Notes: a model not told the origin generated them from the sequence alone. DNA of 64,000 nt from an uncultured Collinsella sp. (GCA_900541795.1 UQLC01000011.1:1-64000), one strand, 5' to 3'; counted from the first letter of the stretch, positions 34,054 to 43,120 are shown. Program-made: numbers and translations.

Positions 34054-37000
34054 ATGAAAGCAAATTCAGACAAATCTAAACAGAGTAATAAAGCGACGCG
34101 CCGTGTACTGGCAGGCGTCTTGTGCGGAGCCTCCGTTTTGAGCCTGGTACTGTCGCTCGTCATGCCTCCAATCTCGCAGGCCATTGCCAACGATGCCCAG
34201 ACGGTTTCTACCGAAGAAACTGTGATGGGGGGGGGTTCCTCAAGTGAGTCTACTGGTGTAGACAGCACCACTAACGGGGGTGCCGAAAAGCAGATTAGCG
34301 ATGATACCGAGAATGGCGCGAGCGAAGACGCCGCTGCCGCGGGACTGCCGTCCGACGACGCGGAGGCCAAGGGCGCCGCGCAGCCTTCCGATACACAGCC
34401 TTCTGATGATGAAACTAACGATGAAAACGCTATCGCTCCCGCTACCGTCAGTGCCGATGGCTATAACGAGGTGAAAGGTAATATTGCTGAGACGTTCACC
34501 AATGGCGGCAAGTTCCGACTGACGGATTTTGCCTATTCGGATAAGCAGATCACCATCACCAAAGACACTGCTATCGATCTTGCGGGACACATGCTCTACC
34601 GTGGTTCCGGCAACAAAGACTCCTTCTTTGTGGTCGAAAATGGAGCCACACTCACTATCGAGGATTTAGGTAAAACAAAAGACGAACAGACCCTGGTCGA
34701 AACGACGGCGGGTCATCTTGCGTCTATGGAATGGGAAACAGGAAACGGCTCAAATAGTGGCACTCCTAAGAGTCTTACTTACTTTGAGACCAAGAGCACG
34801 CCCAATCAAGATGGACTCGGCACAACCGAGACTACGATCAGGCATGTCGTTACGGGCTTTGGCGCTATTGATGCGGCATCGGACAGCGGTTCCGTAAAGC
34901 ATGTGGTCACCGTTAAAGAGGGCGGCACGCTCGATCTCAAGGGCGGCATGATTACCACGGCCGCCAATCTGAGCGATGACGGCCATGTGATTTTTTCTGA
35001 GGGTAAAGTCAAAATCGAAGGCGGTTACGTCACCAATGGCAACGGCGGTGGCTGGGGCGGTGGCCTGTGCATAACGGGCGAGAAGGCGGGCGCGAATGCC
35101 AGTCTCGAAATGACAGGCGGCGTGGTCGCGGGAAACAAGTCGGGTTCTGGCGGCGGCATCTATGCTGACAAGGGAGCCACCCTGAAGCTTACGGGCGGAA
35201 TTATCTCTGGCAACGCTACGTATGAAAACACTTGCAACAGCGGCGGCAGTCCCGAAAATGGTTATGGCGGCGGCGTCTTTACCAAAAATGCTTGCGTTAG
35301 TATCAGCGATTCGGCAAGCATTACTAACAATCGTGTCGATTCCAATATCTCTGAATCGTTTAACAATGGCCTGCTCGGTGGCGGTGGCATTGCATGTGTA
35401 AATGGTGGCAAGCTCAGTATAACGGGTGGCTCAGTTACTGCTAACTACTCCCATGAGGCTGCCGGCGGCGTTTACGCTGGTTTTTACAACCAGACCATCG
35501 AGTTTGAAATGACTGGCGGCACGATTGCCGGCAACGTGGCGGAGAACGCTGAGGGCGGCGGTTTGCGTATCGCTGGCGGTGACAACACTGGTACGATGGC
35601 AACAATTAGCGCTGGTGAGAACAGCAAGATTTACATTACGAACAACAAGACTATGACGGGTAAGGATCGCGGCGGCGACTGGGGCGGCGGTGGCGTCTTT
35701 ATCCAGAAGGGCGGCAAGCTCAATATCGTAAAGACGTTGATTGCCGAAAATGAGGCTGGCGGCTGGGGCGGCGGCGTTGGCGCTTGCCCTACGGGCGAAA
35801 CAATCGTTTCGCATTCCAACGGTGCCGCTATTTATAACAATAAAGATAATAATGGTGAACACTACTCTGCCGGCGGATATGGGAAGAACGAGGATAGTAA
35901 CTCCGAGTACATTACCGAGCCCTTCAAAAAATCCGGCCATAAGGATTTCTTCCTGGTGCGTAAAAAAGATGGTGCGAACTCGACAATTGCAGTTGTGCTC
36001 GGCAAGATGCTCGGCGGCGACTCGGCTGGTTGGCAGGGCACTTGCGACGGCGAGAAGATCACCATTGAGCCAAATGGCGGCGCCGAGGCCAAGTACATGT
36101 TCGGTCTTGAGGCCCATCCGACTGCCGATGCCATGGGAAAGGCGCAGACAGCGGCTACGACCATTATCAGTGGCAACTATTCCTACACCCACGGTGGCGG
36201 CATCATGACCAACGGCGATCTTGTCGTTGGCGAGGTCAAGGATCTGAGTGTTTATCCGAGCATGAAGCTCAATGCCACCAAGGTGCTTAAAGATGAAAAG
36301 GGAATCTCGCAAGGCCTTAGCACGCACAATTACAGATTTAAGTTGCTGCGCCAGGATGGTGACATCGAGCCTTCTTGGAAAGATGACGACACATTTGATA
36401 TGGGCGATTGCAGTGTTGCGGGCGAGGCGCCTGTTGATCAAACAAACGGCAATATCACCTTCGACTCTGGCAAGGACTATTCTTCGGGACAATACGTTTT
36501 CTATCTAGTTGAGGAACCCATCAGCGGCGAAAACGAATCGAATACCAAATTCGACGAGACCATTTACAAGATCGTGGTAAAAGTTGAGGACAATCCATCC
36601 GACACTAAATATCTCATGTCGATTCCTATTAATTATTACAAGGTAAAAGAAATAACCGTTTCTAAAAAGACAGAGAAGGATCCCGACTTCAAACCACTTG
36701 GTTCCGGAAGCTATTCCGTTGACATCCCACAAGATAGCTCACAAGATAGCACGAAGACTACGGTTACTATCGGTAACAGTAAGAAACCGACCTTTACCAA
36801 CAAAATCGTGTCTCCCGTCTCCTGGACTCCTAAGGCGACTAAGGTCGTTGAGGGTGGCGAGATGAAGGCGTTTACGCTTCAACTTGCGAAAGACAGCGAA
36901 TTTAAAAACATCATCGGTACTGCCGTGACCTCTGGTCCTGAGAAGACGCAGACGCTTTCGTTCAAGGACAAAAGCAATGAAACGATTGAGCTCAAGTACT

Positions 37001-37434
37001 CGCTCTCTGATATCAGGAATAATCCCGACGACCCGGGCGGCTCCACGGGTGGCCCTTTCAAGACCTTTACGTACTATGTGCGCGAGAAAACCGACGGTTC
37101 GCAGTTCTCGCACTACACGTACGACCATTCGGTCTACAAGATTGCGGCCAAGGCAACTGTTCAGCCTGATAAGACGATTAAATGTGAAGTGACCTACAGG
37201 AAGGGAACCGTTAACTCCAAAGGTGAGTGGGAAAACGCCGATACCGATGACCACGACCTCACCGACACTTCCACCCCCACCTTCACCAACACCTACTCCA
37301 CTTCTTTGCCCCTTTCTGGTATGTCGGGCGTCACTCTGACGTACCTTGCCGGCGCGGCGGTGCTTTGCGCTGCTGCGGCCTGGATGCACATTCGTCGCAA
37401 GGCGAATGCGAAGGGAGGTGAGCGTCGTGAATAA
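34054..37434 (+). CDS. LPxTG-type surface adhesin, beta-helix plus pilin domains, phase-variable candidate
   Basis: The 1126-residue protein has a signal peptide (about 1-47), an acidic Ser/Asp-rich region, and a long Gly-rich right-handed beta-helix-like region (about 150-720) with recurring GGG and ITGG/MTGG turns. Two pilin isopeptide domains of the FctA/Spy0128 type follow (MKLNATKVLKDEKG and SWTPKATKVVEGGEM, each ending VREK or LVEEP). The C-terminus is a sorting signal, LPLSG with a hydrophobic stretch and RRKANAKGGERRE. It is probably the pilus tip adhesin, anchored by the nearby class C sortase. A run of nine G at 34227-34235 lies in codons 58-61. Loss or gain of one G gives a stop within about 12 codons. 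Its base composition is far more A+T-rich than the next gene. Confidence 0.85.
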   Translation: MKANSDKSKQSNKATRRVLAGVLCGASVLSLVLSLVMPPISQAIANDAQTVSTEETVMGGGSSSESTGVDSTTNGGAEKQISDDTENGASEDAAAAGLPSDDAEAKGAAQPSDTQPSDDETNDENAIAPATVSADGYNEVKGNIAETFTNGGKFRLTDFAYSDKQITITKDTAIDLAGHMLYRGSGNKDSFFVVENGATLTIEDLGKTKDEQTLVETTAGHLASMEWETGNGSNSGTPKSLTYFETKSTPNQDGLGTTETTIRHVVTGFGAIDAASDSGSVKHVVTVKEGGTLDLKGGMITTAANLSDDGHVIFSEGKVKIEGGYVTNGNGGGWGGGLCITGEKAGANASLEMTGGVVAGNKSGSGGGIYADKGATLKLTGGIISGNATYENTCNSGGSPENGYGGGVFTKNACVSISDSASITNNRVDSNISESFNNGLLGGGGIACVNGGKLSITGGSVTANYSHEAAGGVYAGFYNQTIEFEMTGGTIAGNVAENAEGGGLRIAGGDNTGTMATISAGENSKIYITNNKTMTGKDRGGDWGGGGVFIQKGGKLNIVKTLIAENEAGGWGGGVGACPTGETIVSHSNGAAIYNNKDNNGEHYSAGGYGKNEDSNSEYITEPFKKSGHKDFFLVRKKDGANSTIAVVLGKMLGGDSAGWQGTCDGEKITIEPNGGAEAKYMFGLEAHPTADAMGKAQTAATTIISGNYSYTHGGGIMTNGDLVVGEVKDLSVYPSMKLNATKVLKDEKGISQGLSTHNYRFKLLRQDGDIEPSWKDDDTFDMGDCSVAGEAPVDQTNGNITFDSGKDYSSGQYVFYLVEEPISGENESNTKFDETIYKIVVKVEDNPSDTKYLMSIPINYYKVKEITVSKKTEKDPDFKPLGSGSYSVDIPQDSSQDSTKTTVTIGNSKKPTFTNKIVSPVSWTPKATKVVEGGEMKAFTLQLAKDSEFKNIIGTAVTSGPEKTQTLSFKDKSNETIELKYSLSDIRNNPDDPGGSTGGPFKTFTYYVREKTDGSQFSHYTYDHSVYKIAAKATVQPDKTIKCEVTYRKGTVNSKGEWENADTDDHDLTDTSTPTFTNTYSTSLPLSGMSGVTLTYLAGAAVLCAAAAWMHIRRKANAKGGERRE
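34227..34235 (+). repeat. G9 homopolymer tract in the adhesin gene
   Basis: Nine consecutive G residues span the end of an ATG codon and three Gly codons. With eight G the frame reads to TAG at about codon 70; with ten G it meets TGA four codons after the tract. This is the arrangement of a slipped-strand ON/OFF switch. Confidence 0.9.
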
Positions 37435-39094
37435 GAAAGTTTGCTCCTTCCCGATCTTGTTTGCGCTGCTTGCCCTCCTGATCGGCACCTGCGCGGTTGT
37501 GTTCCCCGCTTCCGCGCAGGCCGTGCCGACCTCGGCCGGTTCCATCACGGTGAGAGGCACCGTGGCGCGCAGCTACGACGCCTACCAGATCTTTAGCGCC
37601 AACGTCGTCGACGGCGACAGCGACGCCAAGATCGCCACCGACCTCGCCTGGGCAAGCGACGCCGTGCGCGACGCCGCGCTGCCTGTGCTGCACAGCGCCG
37701 GCATGCCCAATTCCCAGGCCACCGCACAGGAAGCTGCCGAGTGGCTCAACACCGATTCCCACCTTACGAGCGCGCTGAGCGCACAGCTCGCTCGTTCCCT
37801 CCAGAGCTCTGACGCCGTGTCCGTGGCCCTTAACGCGGGCACGGCGGCCAAGCTGTCCTGTGGCTACTGGCTCATCGTCGCCGACGACGACGCCATTGCT
37901 CAGGGCGAGGTCGGCACCGCGCCGATCATGGCCCTGGTCGGCGGCAGCGCCGTCACCGTCAAGTCCAAGGCGGCGACGCCCAAGGTCCAAAAGCACGTGC
38001 TGGAGGACAGCACCGCCGCCTGGCAGAAGGCCGCCGACGCCACGGTCGCCGACGACCTGTACTGGCGCCTCTCGGCCACGGTCCCGGCGGGCCTCACGGC
38101 CTACGACACCTATACGGTGCAGTTCGTCGACACCATGAGCGCGGGGCTCGACCCCTCCAAGGTCGCCGCGAGCATGCGCGTGTACGTGGCGGCGGGCACG
38201 GACGGCGGCTTTGACGCGGTCCAGACCGGCAAGGACGGCCGCGTCGGCACCGAGCCCGCGAAGGGCTGGACCGACATCACGGCCCAGTGCGCCACCAAGG
38301 TAGCGGCGGACGGAACCTTCACCGTGCGCACCGGCGACCTGATCGCCGCGCTCGGCGGGGCCGACGCCTTTACCGCTGGCGCCCGCGTGGTCGCCGTGTA
38401 CAACGCACCGCTCAACAGCGCATGCAACCACGGCATCGCGAAGGGCAACCCCAACGAGGTCTACCTGCGCTACCCGCGCTCTCCCTTTGCCGACCAGTCC
38501 GGCGATGCCGGCTTCACCAGCACGCCGAGTGACGACGCGTGCGCCTACACCTGGGATCTCGCGCTCACCAAGCGCGGCAGCGACGGTGACAAGCCGCTTG
38601 CCGGGGCAGTCCTGAGCATCGTCGACGACCGTGGTCGCACACTGGCGGCCGACGGCACGTGGGATGCGGATGGCAAGGCCACCGTCACCACGGGCGAGGA
38701 CGGCCGCGTGACCGTCTCGGGCGTGGACTCGGGCAAGCTGGAGGTCCGCGAGCTCAAGGCGCCCAAGGGCTACACCGCCTTTGAGGGCACGCGCTCCGTG
38801 ACGGTCAAGGCCGAGGGCCTGGACGTCGACCAGGTGGCCGCCGCCAAGCCCAAGCTCACCATCACGGCCGAGTCGCCCCTGCGCGCCGACAGCGCGGACG
38901 GGTCGACGGGCAGCCTGGAGGCGTCGCTCATCAACACGCCCACCGGCACGCCCCCTAGCATTACCACCGGAGGCTTTATGCCCTCGACTGGCGATATGGC
39001 AATGTACGCCGCGGCCGCCGCAGCGGTCGCCGGAGCCGCGCTCATCGTGGTCGCGCTCCTGGTCAAGCGGGGAGGTGGCAGCCATAAAGAGTAG
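37427..39094 (+). CDS. LPxTG-type pilin subunit (isopeptide D2 and SpaA-like domains)
   Basis: The 555-residue protein has a signal peptide (about 1-32, ending SAQA) and an N-terminal pilin domain. A fimbrial isopeptide D2-type domain follows (DDLYWRLSATVPAGLTAYDTY, about 205-375). A SpaA/Cna-B domain (LTKRGSDGDKPLAGAVLSIVD to VRELKAPKGY) and the sorting signal MPSTG with an Ala-rich membrane segment and KRGGGSHKE complete it. It is probably a minor or basal pilin. It starts at GTG after GGGAGG and overlaps the adhesin stop by 8 bases, so translation is coupled. Its codons are very GC-rich compared with both flanking pilin genes, which suggests a mosaic operon. Confidence 0.85.
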   Translation: MNKKVCSFPILFALLALLIGTCAVVFPASAQAVPTSAGSITVRGTVARSYDAYQIFSANVVDGDSDAKIATDLAWASDAVRDAALPVLHSAGMPNSQATAQEAAEWLNTDSHLTSALSAQLARSLQSSDAVSVALNAGTAAKLSCGYWLIVADDDAIAQGEVGTAPIMALVGGSAVTVKSKAATPKVQKHVLEDSTAAWQKAADATVADDLYWRLSATVPAGLTAYDTYTVQFVDTMSAGLDPSKVAASMRVYVAAGTDGGFDAVQTGKDGRVGTEPAKGWTDITAQCATKVAADGTFTVRTGDLIAALGGADAFTAGARVVAVYNAPLNSACNHGIAKGNPNEVYLRYPRSPFADQSGDAGFTSTPSDDACAYTWDLALTKRGSDGDKPLAGAVLSIVDDRGRTLAADGTWDADGKATVTTGEDGRVTVSGVDSGKLEVRELKAPKGYTAFEGTRSVTVKAEGLDVDQVAAAKPKLTITAESPLRADSADGSTGSLEASLINTPTGTPPSITTGGFMPSTGDMAMYAAAAAAVAGAALIVVALLVKRGGGSHKE

Positions 39095-39202
39095 CTGGCA
39101 GCCCCGCAGAGAGCGGGGCGAGACATAGCGAAGCAGATGCTAAGACACAGACAGATAATGACCGATCGAATGAGAACCAACCGGAAAACGGAGGAAAAGA
39201 AG

Positions 39203-40864
39203 ATGAGCATGAGCAAGAACATCGCACGCCTGGCAGTAACCGCCGGCCTCACAGCAGCGCTGAGCTTCGGCGGTGTGATGGCGCCGGTGACCATGGCGTT
39301 TGCTGAGGAGGGTGCCGCCCCCAGCTATTCGCTCACGATTAGCCAGGCCGCGGACAATGGCCCCACTTTGTTCAAGGCGTATCAGATTTTTACTGCTGAC
39401 GTTATGGACGGAACGTCCGGTAAGGTTACGTCCAACGTTAAGTGGGCGAGTCCTGCCGCAGAGAATGCGGTCCTGGACGAGCTTGTTGCTAATAAAGTCC
39501 CTGGAATTACCAAAGACTCGACTGCTTCTGATGTTGCCGACTACCTTTCCACGATCACTGATACCACTAATACCACAAGTTTGCCGCAGGGCAGCATCCT
39601 TAACAAGATTGCCTTGGCTGTAGAGAAGAGTGTTACCGCTACGGGCAATTCCTTTGCTGCCGGTTCCACTTTCACCACTACGAAGGCCGGCTACTACCTG
39701 TTCATGACCGATACCGACTCGCTCAATAAGAAAGAGAAGCAGACCGGTACCTCGCCGATCTTTGCGGTCGTGGGCGGCGACGCAGTGAGCGTTACCGAGA
39801 AGACGAGCATCCCGACCGTGATGAAGCAGATCAAGGACGATGCTACGGGCGTCGAGTGGCATGACAAGGCGGACTCCCAGATGGGTCAGACCGTTCAGTA
39901 CAAGCTGACCGGCACGGTTGCAAACAATGTCGACACGTTCGGCACCTACTATTATGAGTTCTACGATGAGCTGTCTGCCGGTTTGACTGTTGATAAGTCC
40001 TCTGTCAAGGCCGTGATTGGTGAGACTCCTATCATGCCTACTTCTGTGACCGTGTCTAATCCCGATTCAAATGGCAAGACGGTCTTGAGCGTAAAGTTTG
40101 ACGATCTTAAGGCTGCCGCCGGGGCGGCCGGTGTCACTGTTGACGAGAACACAAGGGTCGTTGTTAGGTACAGCGCCAAGCTCGACCCGAAGATGTCCCA
40201 GCATGTTGTTGTCGGTGGCACGGGCAACTCCAACACCGTCAAGCTCATCTACTCCAACAACCCTGGCCACGATACCAAGGGTGAGTCTGTGCCCGACACC
40301 GTGCGCGACTACACCTATGCGCTCAAGCTCGTCAAGAAGGACGCGACTGATGAGAATAAGAAACTTGCCGGCGTAAAGTTCACCATCTGTGCCACTAATC
40401 CCGACGATACTACATCCAAGGGCATGTATGTCCAGGATAATGGCTCCCTCGATAAGGAGCCTTATGAGTTCACGACCACCGACTCCGGCGAGATTAACGT
40501 CAAGGGCCTCGATGCCGGCACCTACACCGTCAAGGAAACCCATACGCTCGCCGGCTACAACACCATCCCCGATTTCACCTTCACCATCAAAGCCACTGGC
40601 CTCAACAAAGCAGAGGGTGTGGAAGAAAACAAGCTCACGGTCAAGACGAGCACCACGGGTTCCAATTTGGTCGAGGTTGACACGACCAACACGGACAACG
40701 GTACTGCTGCTTTGATTGTCAAAAACAAGCAGGGCTCCGGCCTCCCGCTCACCGGCCTCAACGGCGTGACCTTCACTTGGATCGCTGGTGGCGCGGTGCT
40801 GTGCATCGGCGTGGCGCACCTCATCCGCAGCCGTAAGCAGGCTGAGGAGTCCGAGCAGGAGTAA
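39203..40864 (+). CDS. LPxTG major pilin (SpaA/FimA-like backbone)
   Basis: The 553-residue protein has a signal peptide (about 1-34, ending AFAEE) and an N-terminal pilin domain with AYQIFTADV. A D2 isopeptide domain (QMGQTVQYKLTG, about 220-370) and a Cna-B domain with the E-box-like YTVKETHTLAGYN follow. The sorting signal is LPLTG with a hydrophobic stretch and RSRKQAEESEQE. Size and layout fit the backbone subunit that the class C sortase polymerises. It follows GGAGGAAAAG after a 108-base gap and is the last gene before a strong terminator. Confidence 0.9.
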   Translation: MSMSKNIARLAVTAGLTAALSFGGVMAPVTMAFAEEGAAPSYSLTISQAADNGPTLFKAYQIFTADVMDGTSGKVTSNVKWASPAAENAVLDELVANKVPGITKDSTASDVADYLSTITDTTNTTSLPQGSILNKIALAVEKSVTATGNSFAAGSTFTTTKAGYYLFMTDTDSLNKKEKQTGTSPIFAVVGGDAVSVTEKTSIPTVMKQIKDDATGVEWHDKADSQMGQTVQYKLTGTVANNVDTFGTYYYEFYDELSAGLTVDKSSVKAVIGETPIMPTSVTVSNPDSNGKTVLSVKFDDLKAAAGAAGVTVDENTRVVVRYSAKLDPKMSQHVVVGGTGNSNTVKLIYSNNPGHDTKGESVPDTVRDYTYALKLVKKDATDENKKLAGVKFTICATNPDDTTSKGMYVQDNGSLDKEPYEFTTTDSGEINVKGLDAGTYTVKETHTLAGYNTIPDFTFTIKATGLNKAEGVEENKLTVKTSTTGSNLVEVDTTNTDNGTAALIVKNKQGSGLPLTGLNGVTFTWIAGGAVLCIGVAHLIRSRKQAEESEQE

Positions 40865-40965
40865 CGCTCGCTCACCCATCCCTTTGGCAGGTGGGATGTG
40901 ATGGTCATGAGACTTGCGGACACTTTTCTCGTCCATCGACGTTCTTGCTTTGCCATTCTCTTTTC

Positions 40966-41002
40966 GGGGCAGACTCCGCACTGGAGTCTGCCCCGTTTTT
41001 TT
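40966..41002 (+). terminator. Terminator of the pilin operon
   Basis: A perfect 12-bp stem GGGGCAGACTCC and its complement is followed by GTTTTTTT. The sortase gene downstream must therefore have its own promoter. Confidence 0.92.
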
Positions 41003-41168
41003 GGACAACGCAGTCAGACTCCATTGCCCGATGGATCAAGCGTATGAATATCGAACAGATGTTTGCAAATATTGCGTTTACCAGCTGTAAGTACGAGTGC
41101 TCGCAGTAAAATACCCTTGCGACGCATCCCGTGCGCGGGCGGCCGACGACTCGATCGGAGGTCCCCAA

Positions 41169-41321
41169 ATGCTGAAATTCCTTAACGCGCTCGCCGCCCT
41201 CGCGACGGTGGGCACATTCGTCATCGCGTTTCTTGACTCGTATGAGGTTCGGTTTAAGGTCCGTAGGCGCACGCGCGGTGCGGACGGTAGAAGGCATTTG
41301 CGCCGCAACAAGCGCAAATAA
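41169..41321 (+). CDS. Small membrane protein, 50 residues, unknown
   Basis: ATG at 41169 follows CGGAGG with good spacing and opens a 50-residue protein. It has one hydrophobic helix (FLNALAALATVGTFVIAFL), a short acidic turn, and a strongly basic tail (RRRTRGADGRRHLRRNKRK). It stands alone between the pilin terminator and the sortase and is followed directly by a hairpin. Location suggests a link to pilus assembly or the membrane, but no family was recognised. Confidence 0.65.
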   Translation: MLKFLNALAALATVGTFVIAFLDSYEVRFKVRRRTRGADGRRHLRRNKRK

Positions 41322-41322
41322 G

Positions 41323-41350
41323 AATGCCCGGGGTTAGCGGCCCGGGCATT
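41323..41350. terminator. Hairpin after the small membrane protein
   Basis: The stem AATGCCCGGG/CCCGGGCATT starts 2 bases after the stop. The T-run is poor on the plus strand. Confidence 0.65.
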
Positions 41351-41583
41351 TAACAAAACCAGAAAACTAGGCCGCCCGCGCTTTCGAACACTTACGCGGG
41401 ATGCGTCGTTTTCTATTGCCATTGTATCCCGAATCGCCCAGCCGATTCGGGATATTTTGAAAACTCAAATGCGGGCCCATACTTGCACTGCGCAATGCTG
41501 CCAGGCTGCGTTGCGCAGCGCATGAGCTCGCTAATCGGCTATTATTTGTTCAGACAACTTGAGTTGTAGAGGAGTGACCGGCG
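41351..41583 (+). promoter_or_regulatory. Upstream region of the sortase gene
   Basis: No gene is seen. A hairpin TGCGCAA/TTGCGCA lies at about 41498-41523, and a TTGTTCAGA word lies near 41548. Both words also occur before the adhesin gene, which suggests shared control of the two pilus units. No clear -35/-10 pair could be fixed. Confidence 0.4.
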
Positions 41584-42516
41584 ATGGTGCAGGGCGCCAA
41601 ACATATGAAGAGCAGTAACGCCGCGGACAACGGCGGCTCAAGCCCTCAGCCCAAACCTCAACCAAAGCCCAAGCGCCGTCGCAAGCGACTGCCGCGCTGG
41701 GCCGACCGTCTCATCACCATCGTCATCATTCTTATTGGCGTGGGCCTTATGACCTGGCCGTGGATCTTGGACCGGCTCGAGGCCTCGGGCGTGTTCAACC
41801 AGATCAGCACGGTGTCCAGCACCGTGGACGCGCTGTCTGCCGAGGAGCGCGAGCGCATCCTGCTTCAGGCGCGCTCCTATAACGAGCAGCTAGCGGGCGA
41901 GGCCACCGAGCTTCCCGCCGACCAGATCGAGCCCTACGCTCAGCAGCTCATCTTTGACCGCGACCCCATGATGAGCTGGGTCGAGATTCCCTCCATCGAC
42001 GTGAGCATGCCCATCTACCACGGCACGAGCGAAGAAGTCCTTATGGCGGGCGTCGGCCACCTGGAGGGCACGAGCCTGCCGGTGGGCGGCACCTCGACTC
42101 ATTGCGTGCTCACCGCGCACTCGGGCATGCGCAACCTGAGCATGTTCGACGACATCCACTCGCTGGAGCCCGGCGACCTGGTGTTGCTGCACACCATGAA
42201 CAAGACGCTCGCCTACAAGATGGTGGACTCCGAGGTGGTGCTGCCCGAGGAGATGGAGTCGCTGGCCATCGAGCCCGGCGCCGACAAGGTGACGCTTGTC
42301 ACCTGCACGCCCTATGGCGTGAACGACCATCGCCTGCTGGTGCATTGCGTGCGTACCAAGTACAAAAAGAAGGACGTCGACAAGCAAAAGTCGCTGGCTG
42401 GCCGCCACTGGGGCAAGCGCGAGTTTGCCGTGCTCATCGTGGTCGTAGCCATTGTGCTGTTGCTGCTGGACATCGTGATCCACGCGGTCCGCAAGCGCCG
42501 CAAGGCCAAGGCCTAG
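41584..42516 (+). CDS. Class C sortase (pilus polymerase)
   Basis: The 310-residue protein has a basic cytoplasmic N-terminus, a signal-anchor helix (about 40-60), the sortase beta-barrel and a C-terminal transmembrane helix (about 283-303), as is usual for class C. Catalytic residues are His in LTAHSGMRN (about 179), Cys in TLVTCTPYGVNDHR (about 240) and Arg in the following HRLLVHCVR. A DRDPM segment before the core could be the lid. It would cross-link the LPxTG-type pilins encoded just upstream. The start at 41584 follows GAGGAG. Confidence 0.92.
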   Translation: MVQGAKHMKSSNAADNGGSSPQPKPQPKPKRRRKRLPRWADRLITIVIILIGVGLMTWPWILDRLEASGVFNQISTVSSTVDALSAEERERILLQARSYNEQLAGEATELPADQIEPYAQQLIFDRDPMMSWVEIPSIDVSMPIYHGTSEEVLMAGVGHLEGTSLPVGGTSTHCVLTAHSGMRNLSMFDDIHSLEPGDLVLLHTMNKTLAYKMVDSEVVLPEEMESLAIEPGADKVTLVTCTPYGVNDHRLLVHCVRTKYKKKDVDKQKSLAGRHWGKREFAVLIVVVAIVLLLLDIVIHAVRKRRKAKA

Positions 42517-42536
42517 GCATAAGACATTCTCCAGAA

Positions 42537-42569
42537 CCACCACAAAGGGGACAGGCACCTTTGTGGTGG
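42537..42569 (+). repeat. Beta-family hairpin 5
   Basis: CCACCACAAAGG, GGACAGGCA, CCTTTGTGGTGG, without a T-run. It follows the sortase stop by 21 bases and precedes gamma copy 4 by 14 bases. Confidence 0.85.
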
Positions 42570-42583
42570 CCCGAGGGCTTCCA

Positions 42584-42647
42584 GACCGTCCCAACATTCG
42601 ACGAAAATCGCGATTTTGGCGAAAAACGTCAAATGTTGGGACGGTTT
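42584..42647. repeat. Gamma-family hairpin, copy 4
   Basis: The arm ACCGTCCCAACATT and its complement enclose the centre GAAAATCGCGATTTTGGC, as in copy 3. It has the GTCCCAAC/GTTGGGAC stem of copy 2 with the centre of copy 3. Confidence 0.9.
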
Positions 42648-42808
42648 TCGTTGCGGGTGGAATGGTTTTCGCCGCAGGTTCGCCGGATCACACCCTGCCA
42701 ATCCGCCGCCCTCGTTACGTTTTCGCTGCATTTGGGTAAAGCGCCTGCTCCAAGCGGCGTTGCCTTGTATACTAGAGCGGTTTATCTGTTATGCGGAAGG
42801 GAGCGCCT

Positions 42809-43120
42809 ATGGCACTCAGCGAGAAAGACGTGCGCGGCATCGCCGAGTACGCAAAGATCGCACTGACCGATGACGAGCTCGCCCAGATGACGTCCTACAT
42901 GAACGACGCCGTCCAGATGCTCGAGCCCGTCTTGCAATATGACTTGCCCGACGTGGAGCCCACGTTCCATCCCATCGGAAGCCTGTCCAACGTGATGGGT
43001 GATGACCTGCGCGAGCCCGAGCGCGACCTGCCGCTCGACGTTGCGCTCGAAAACGCCGGCAGCGCGCGCGACCGCTACTTCCGCGTGCCGTCCATTTTGG
43101 GAGAGGGGGAGAGCGAGTAA
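42809..43120 (+). CDS. gatC: Asp-tRNA(Asn)/Glu-tRNA(Gln) amidotransferase subunit C
   Basis: The 103-residue protein is typical GatC (VRGIAEYAKIALTDDELAQM, then PTFHPIGSLSNVMGDDLREPE). It wraps between GatA and GatB in the amidotransferase that makes Gln-tRNA or Asn-tRNA from misacylated precursors. The start follows GGAAGGGAG. Its TAA overlaps the gatA ATG. Confidence 0.93.
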   Translation: MALSEKDVRGIAEYAKIALTDDELAQMTSYMNDAVQMLEPVLQYDLPDVEPTFHPIGSLSNVMGDDLREPERDLPLDVALENAGSARDRYFRVPSILGEGESE

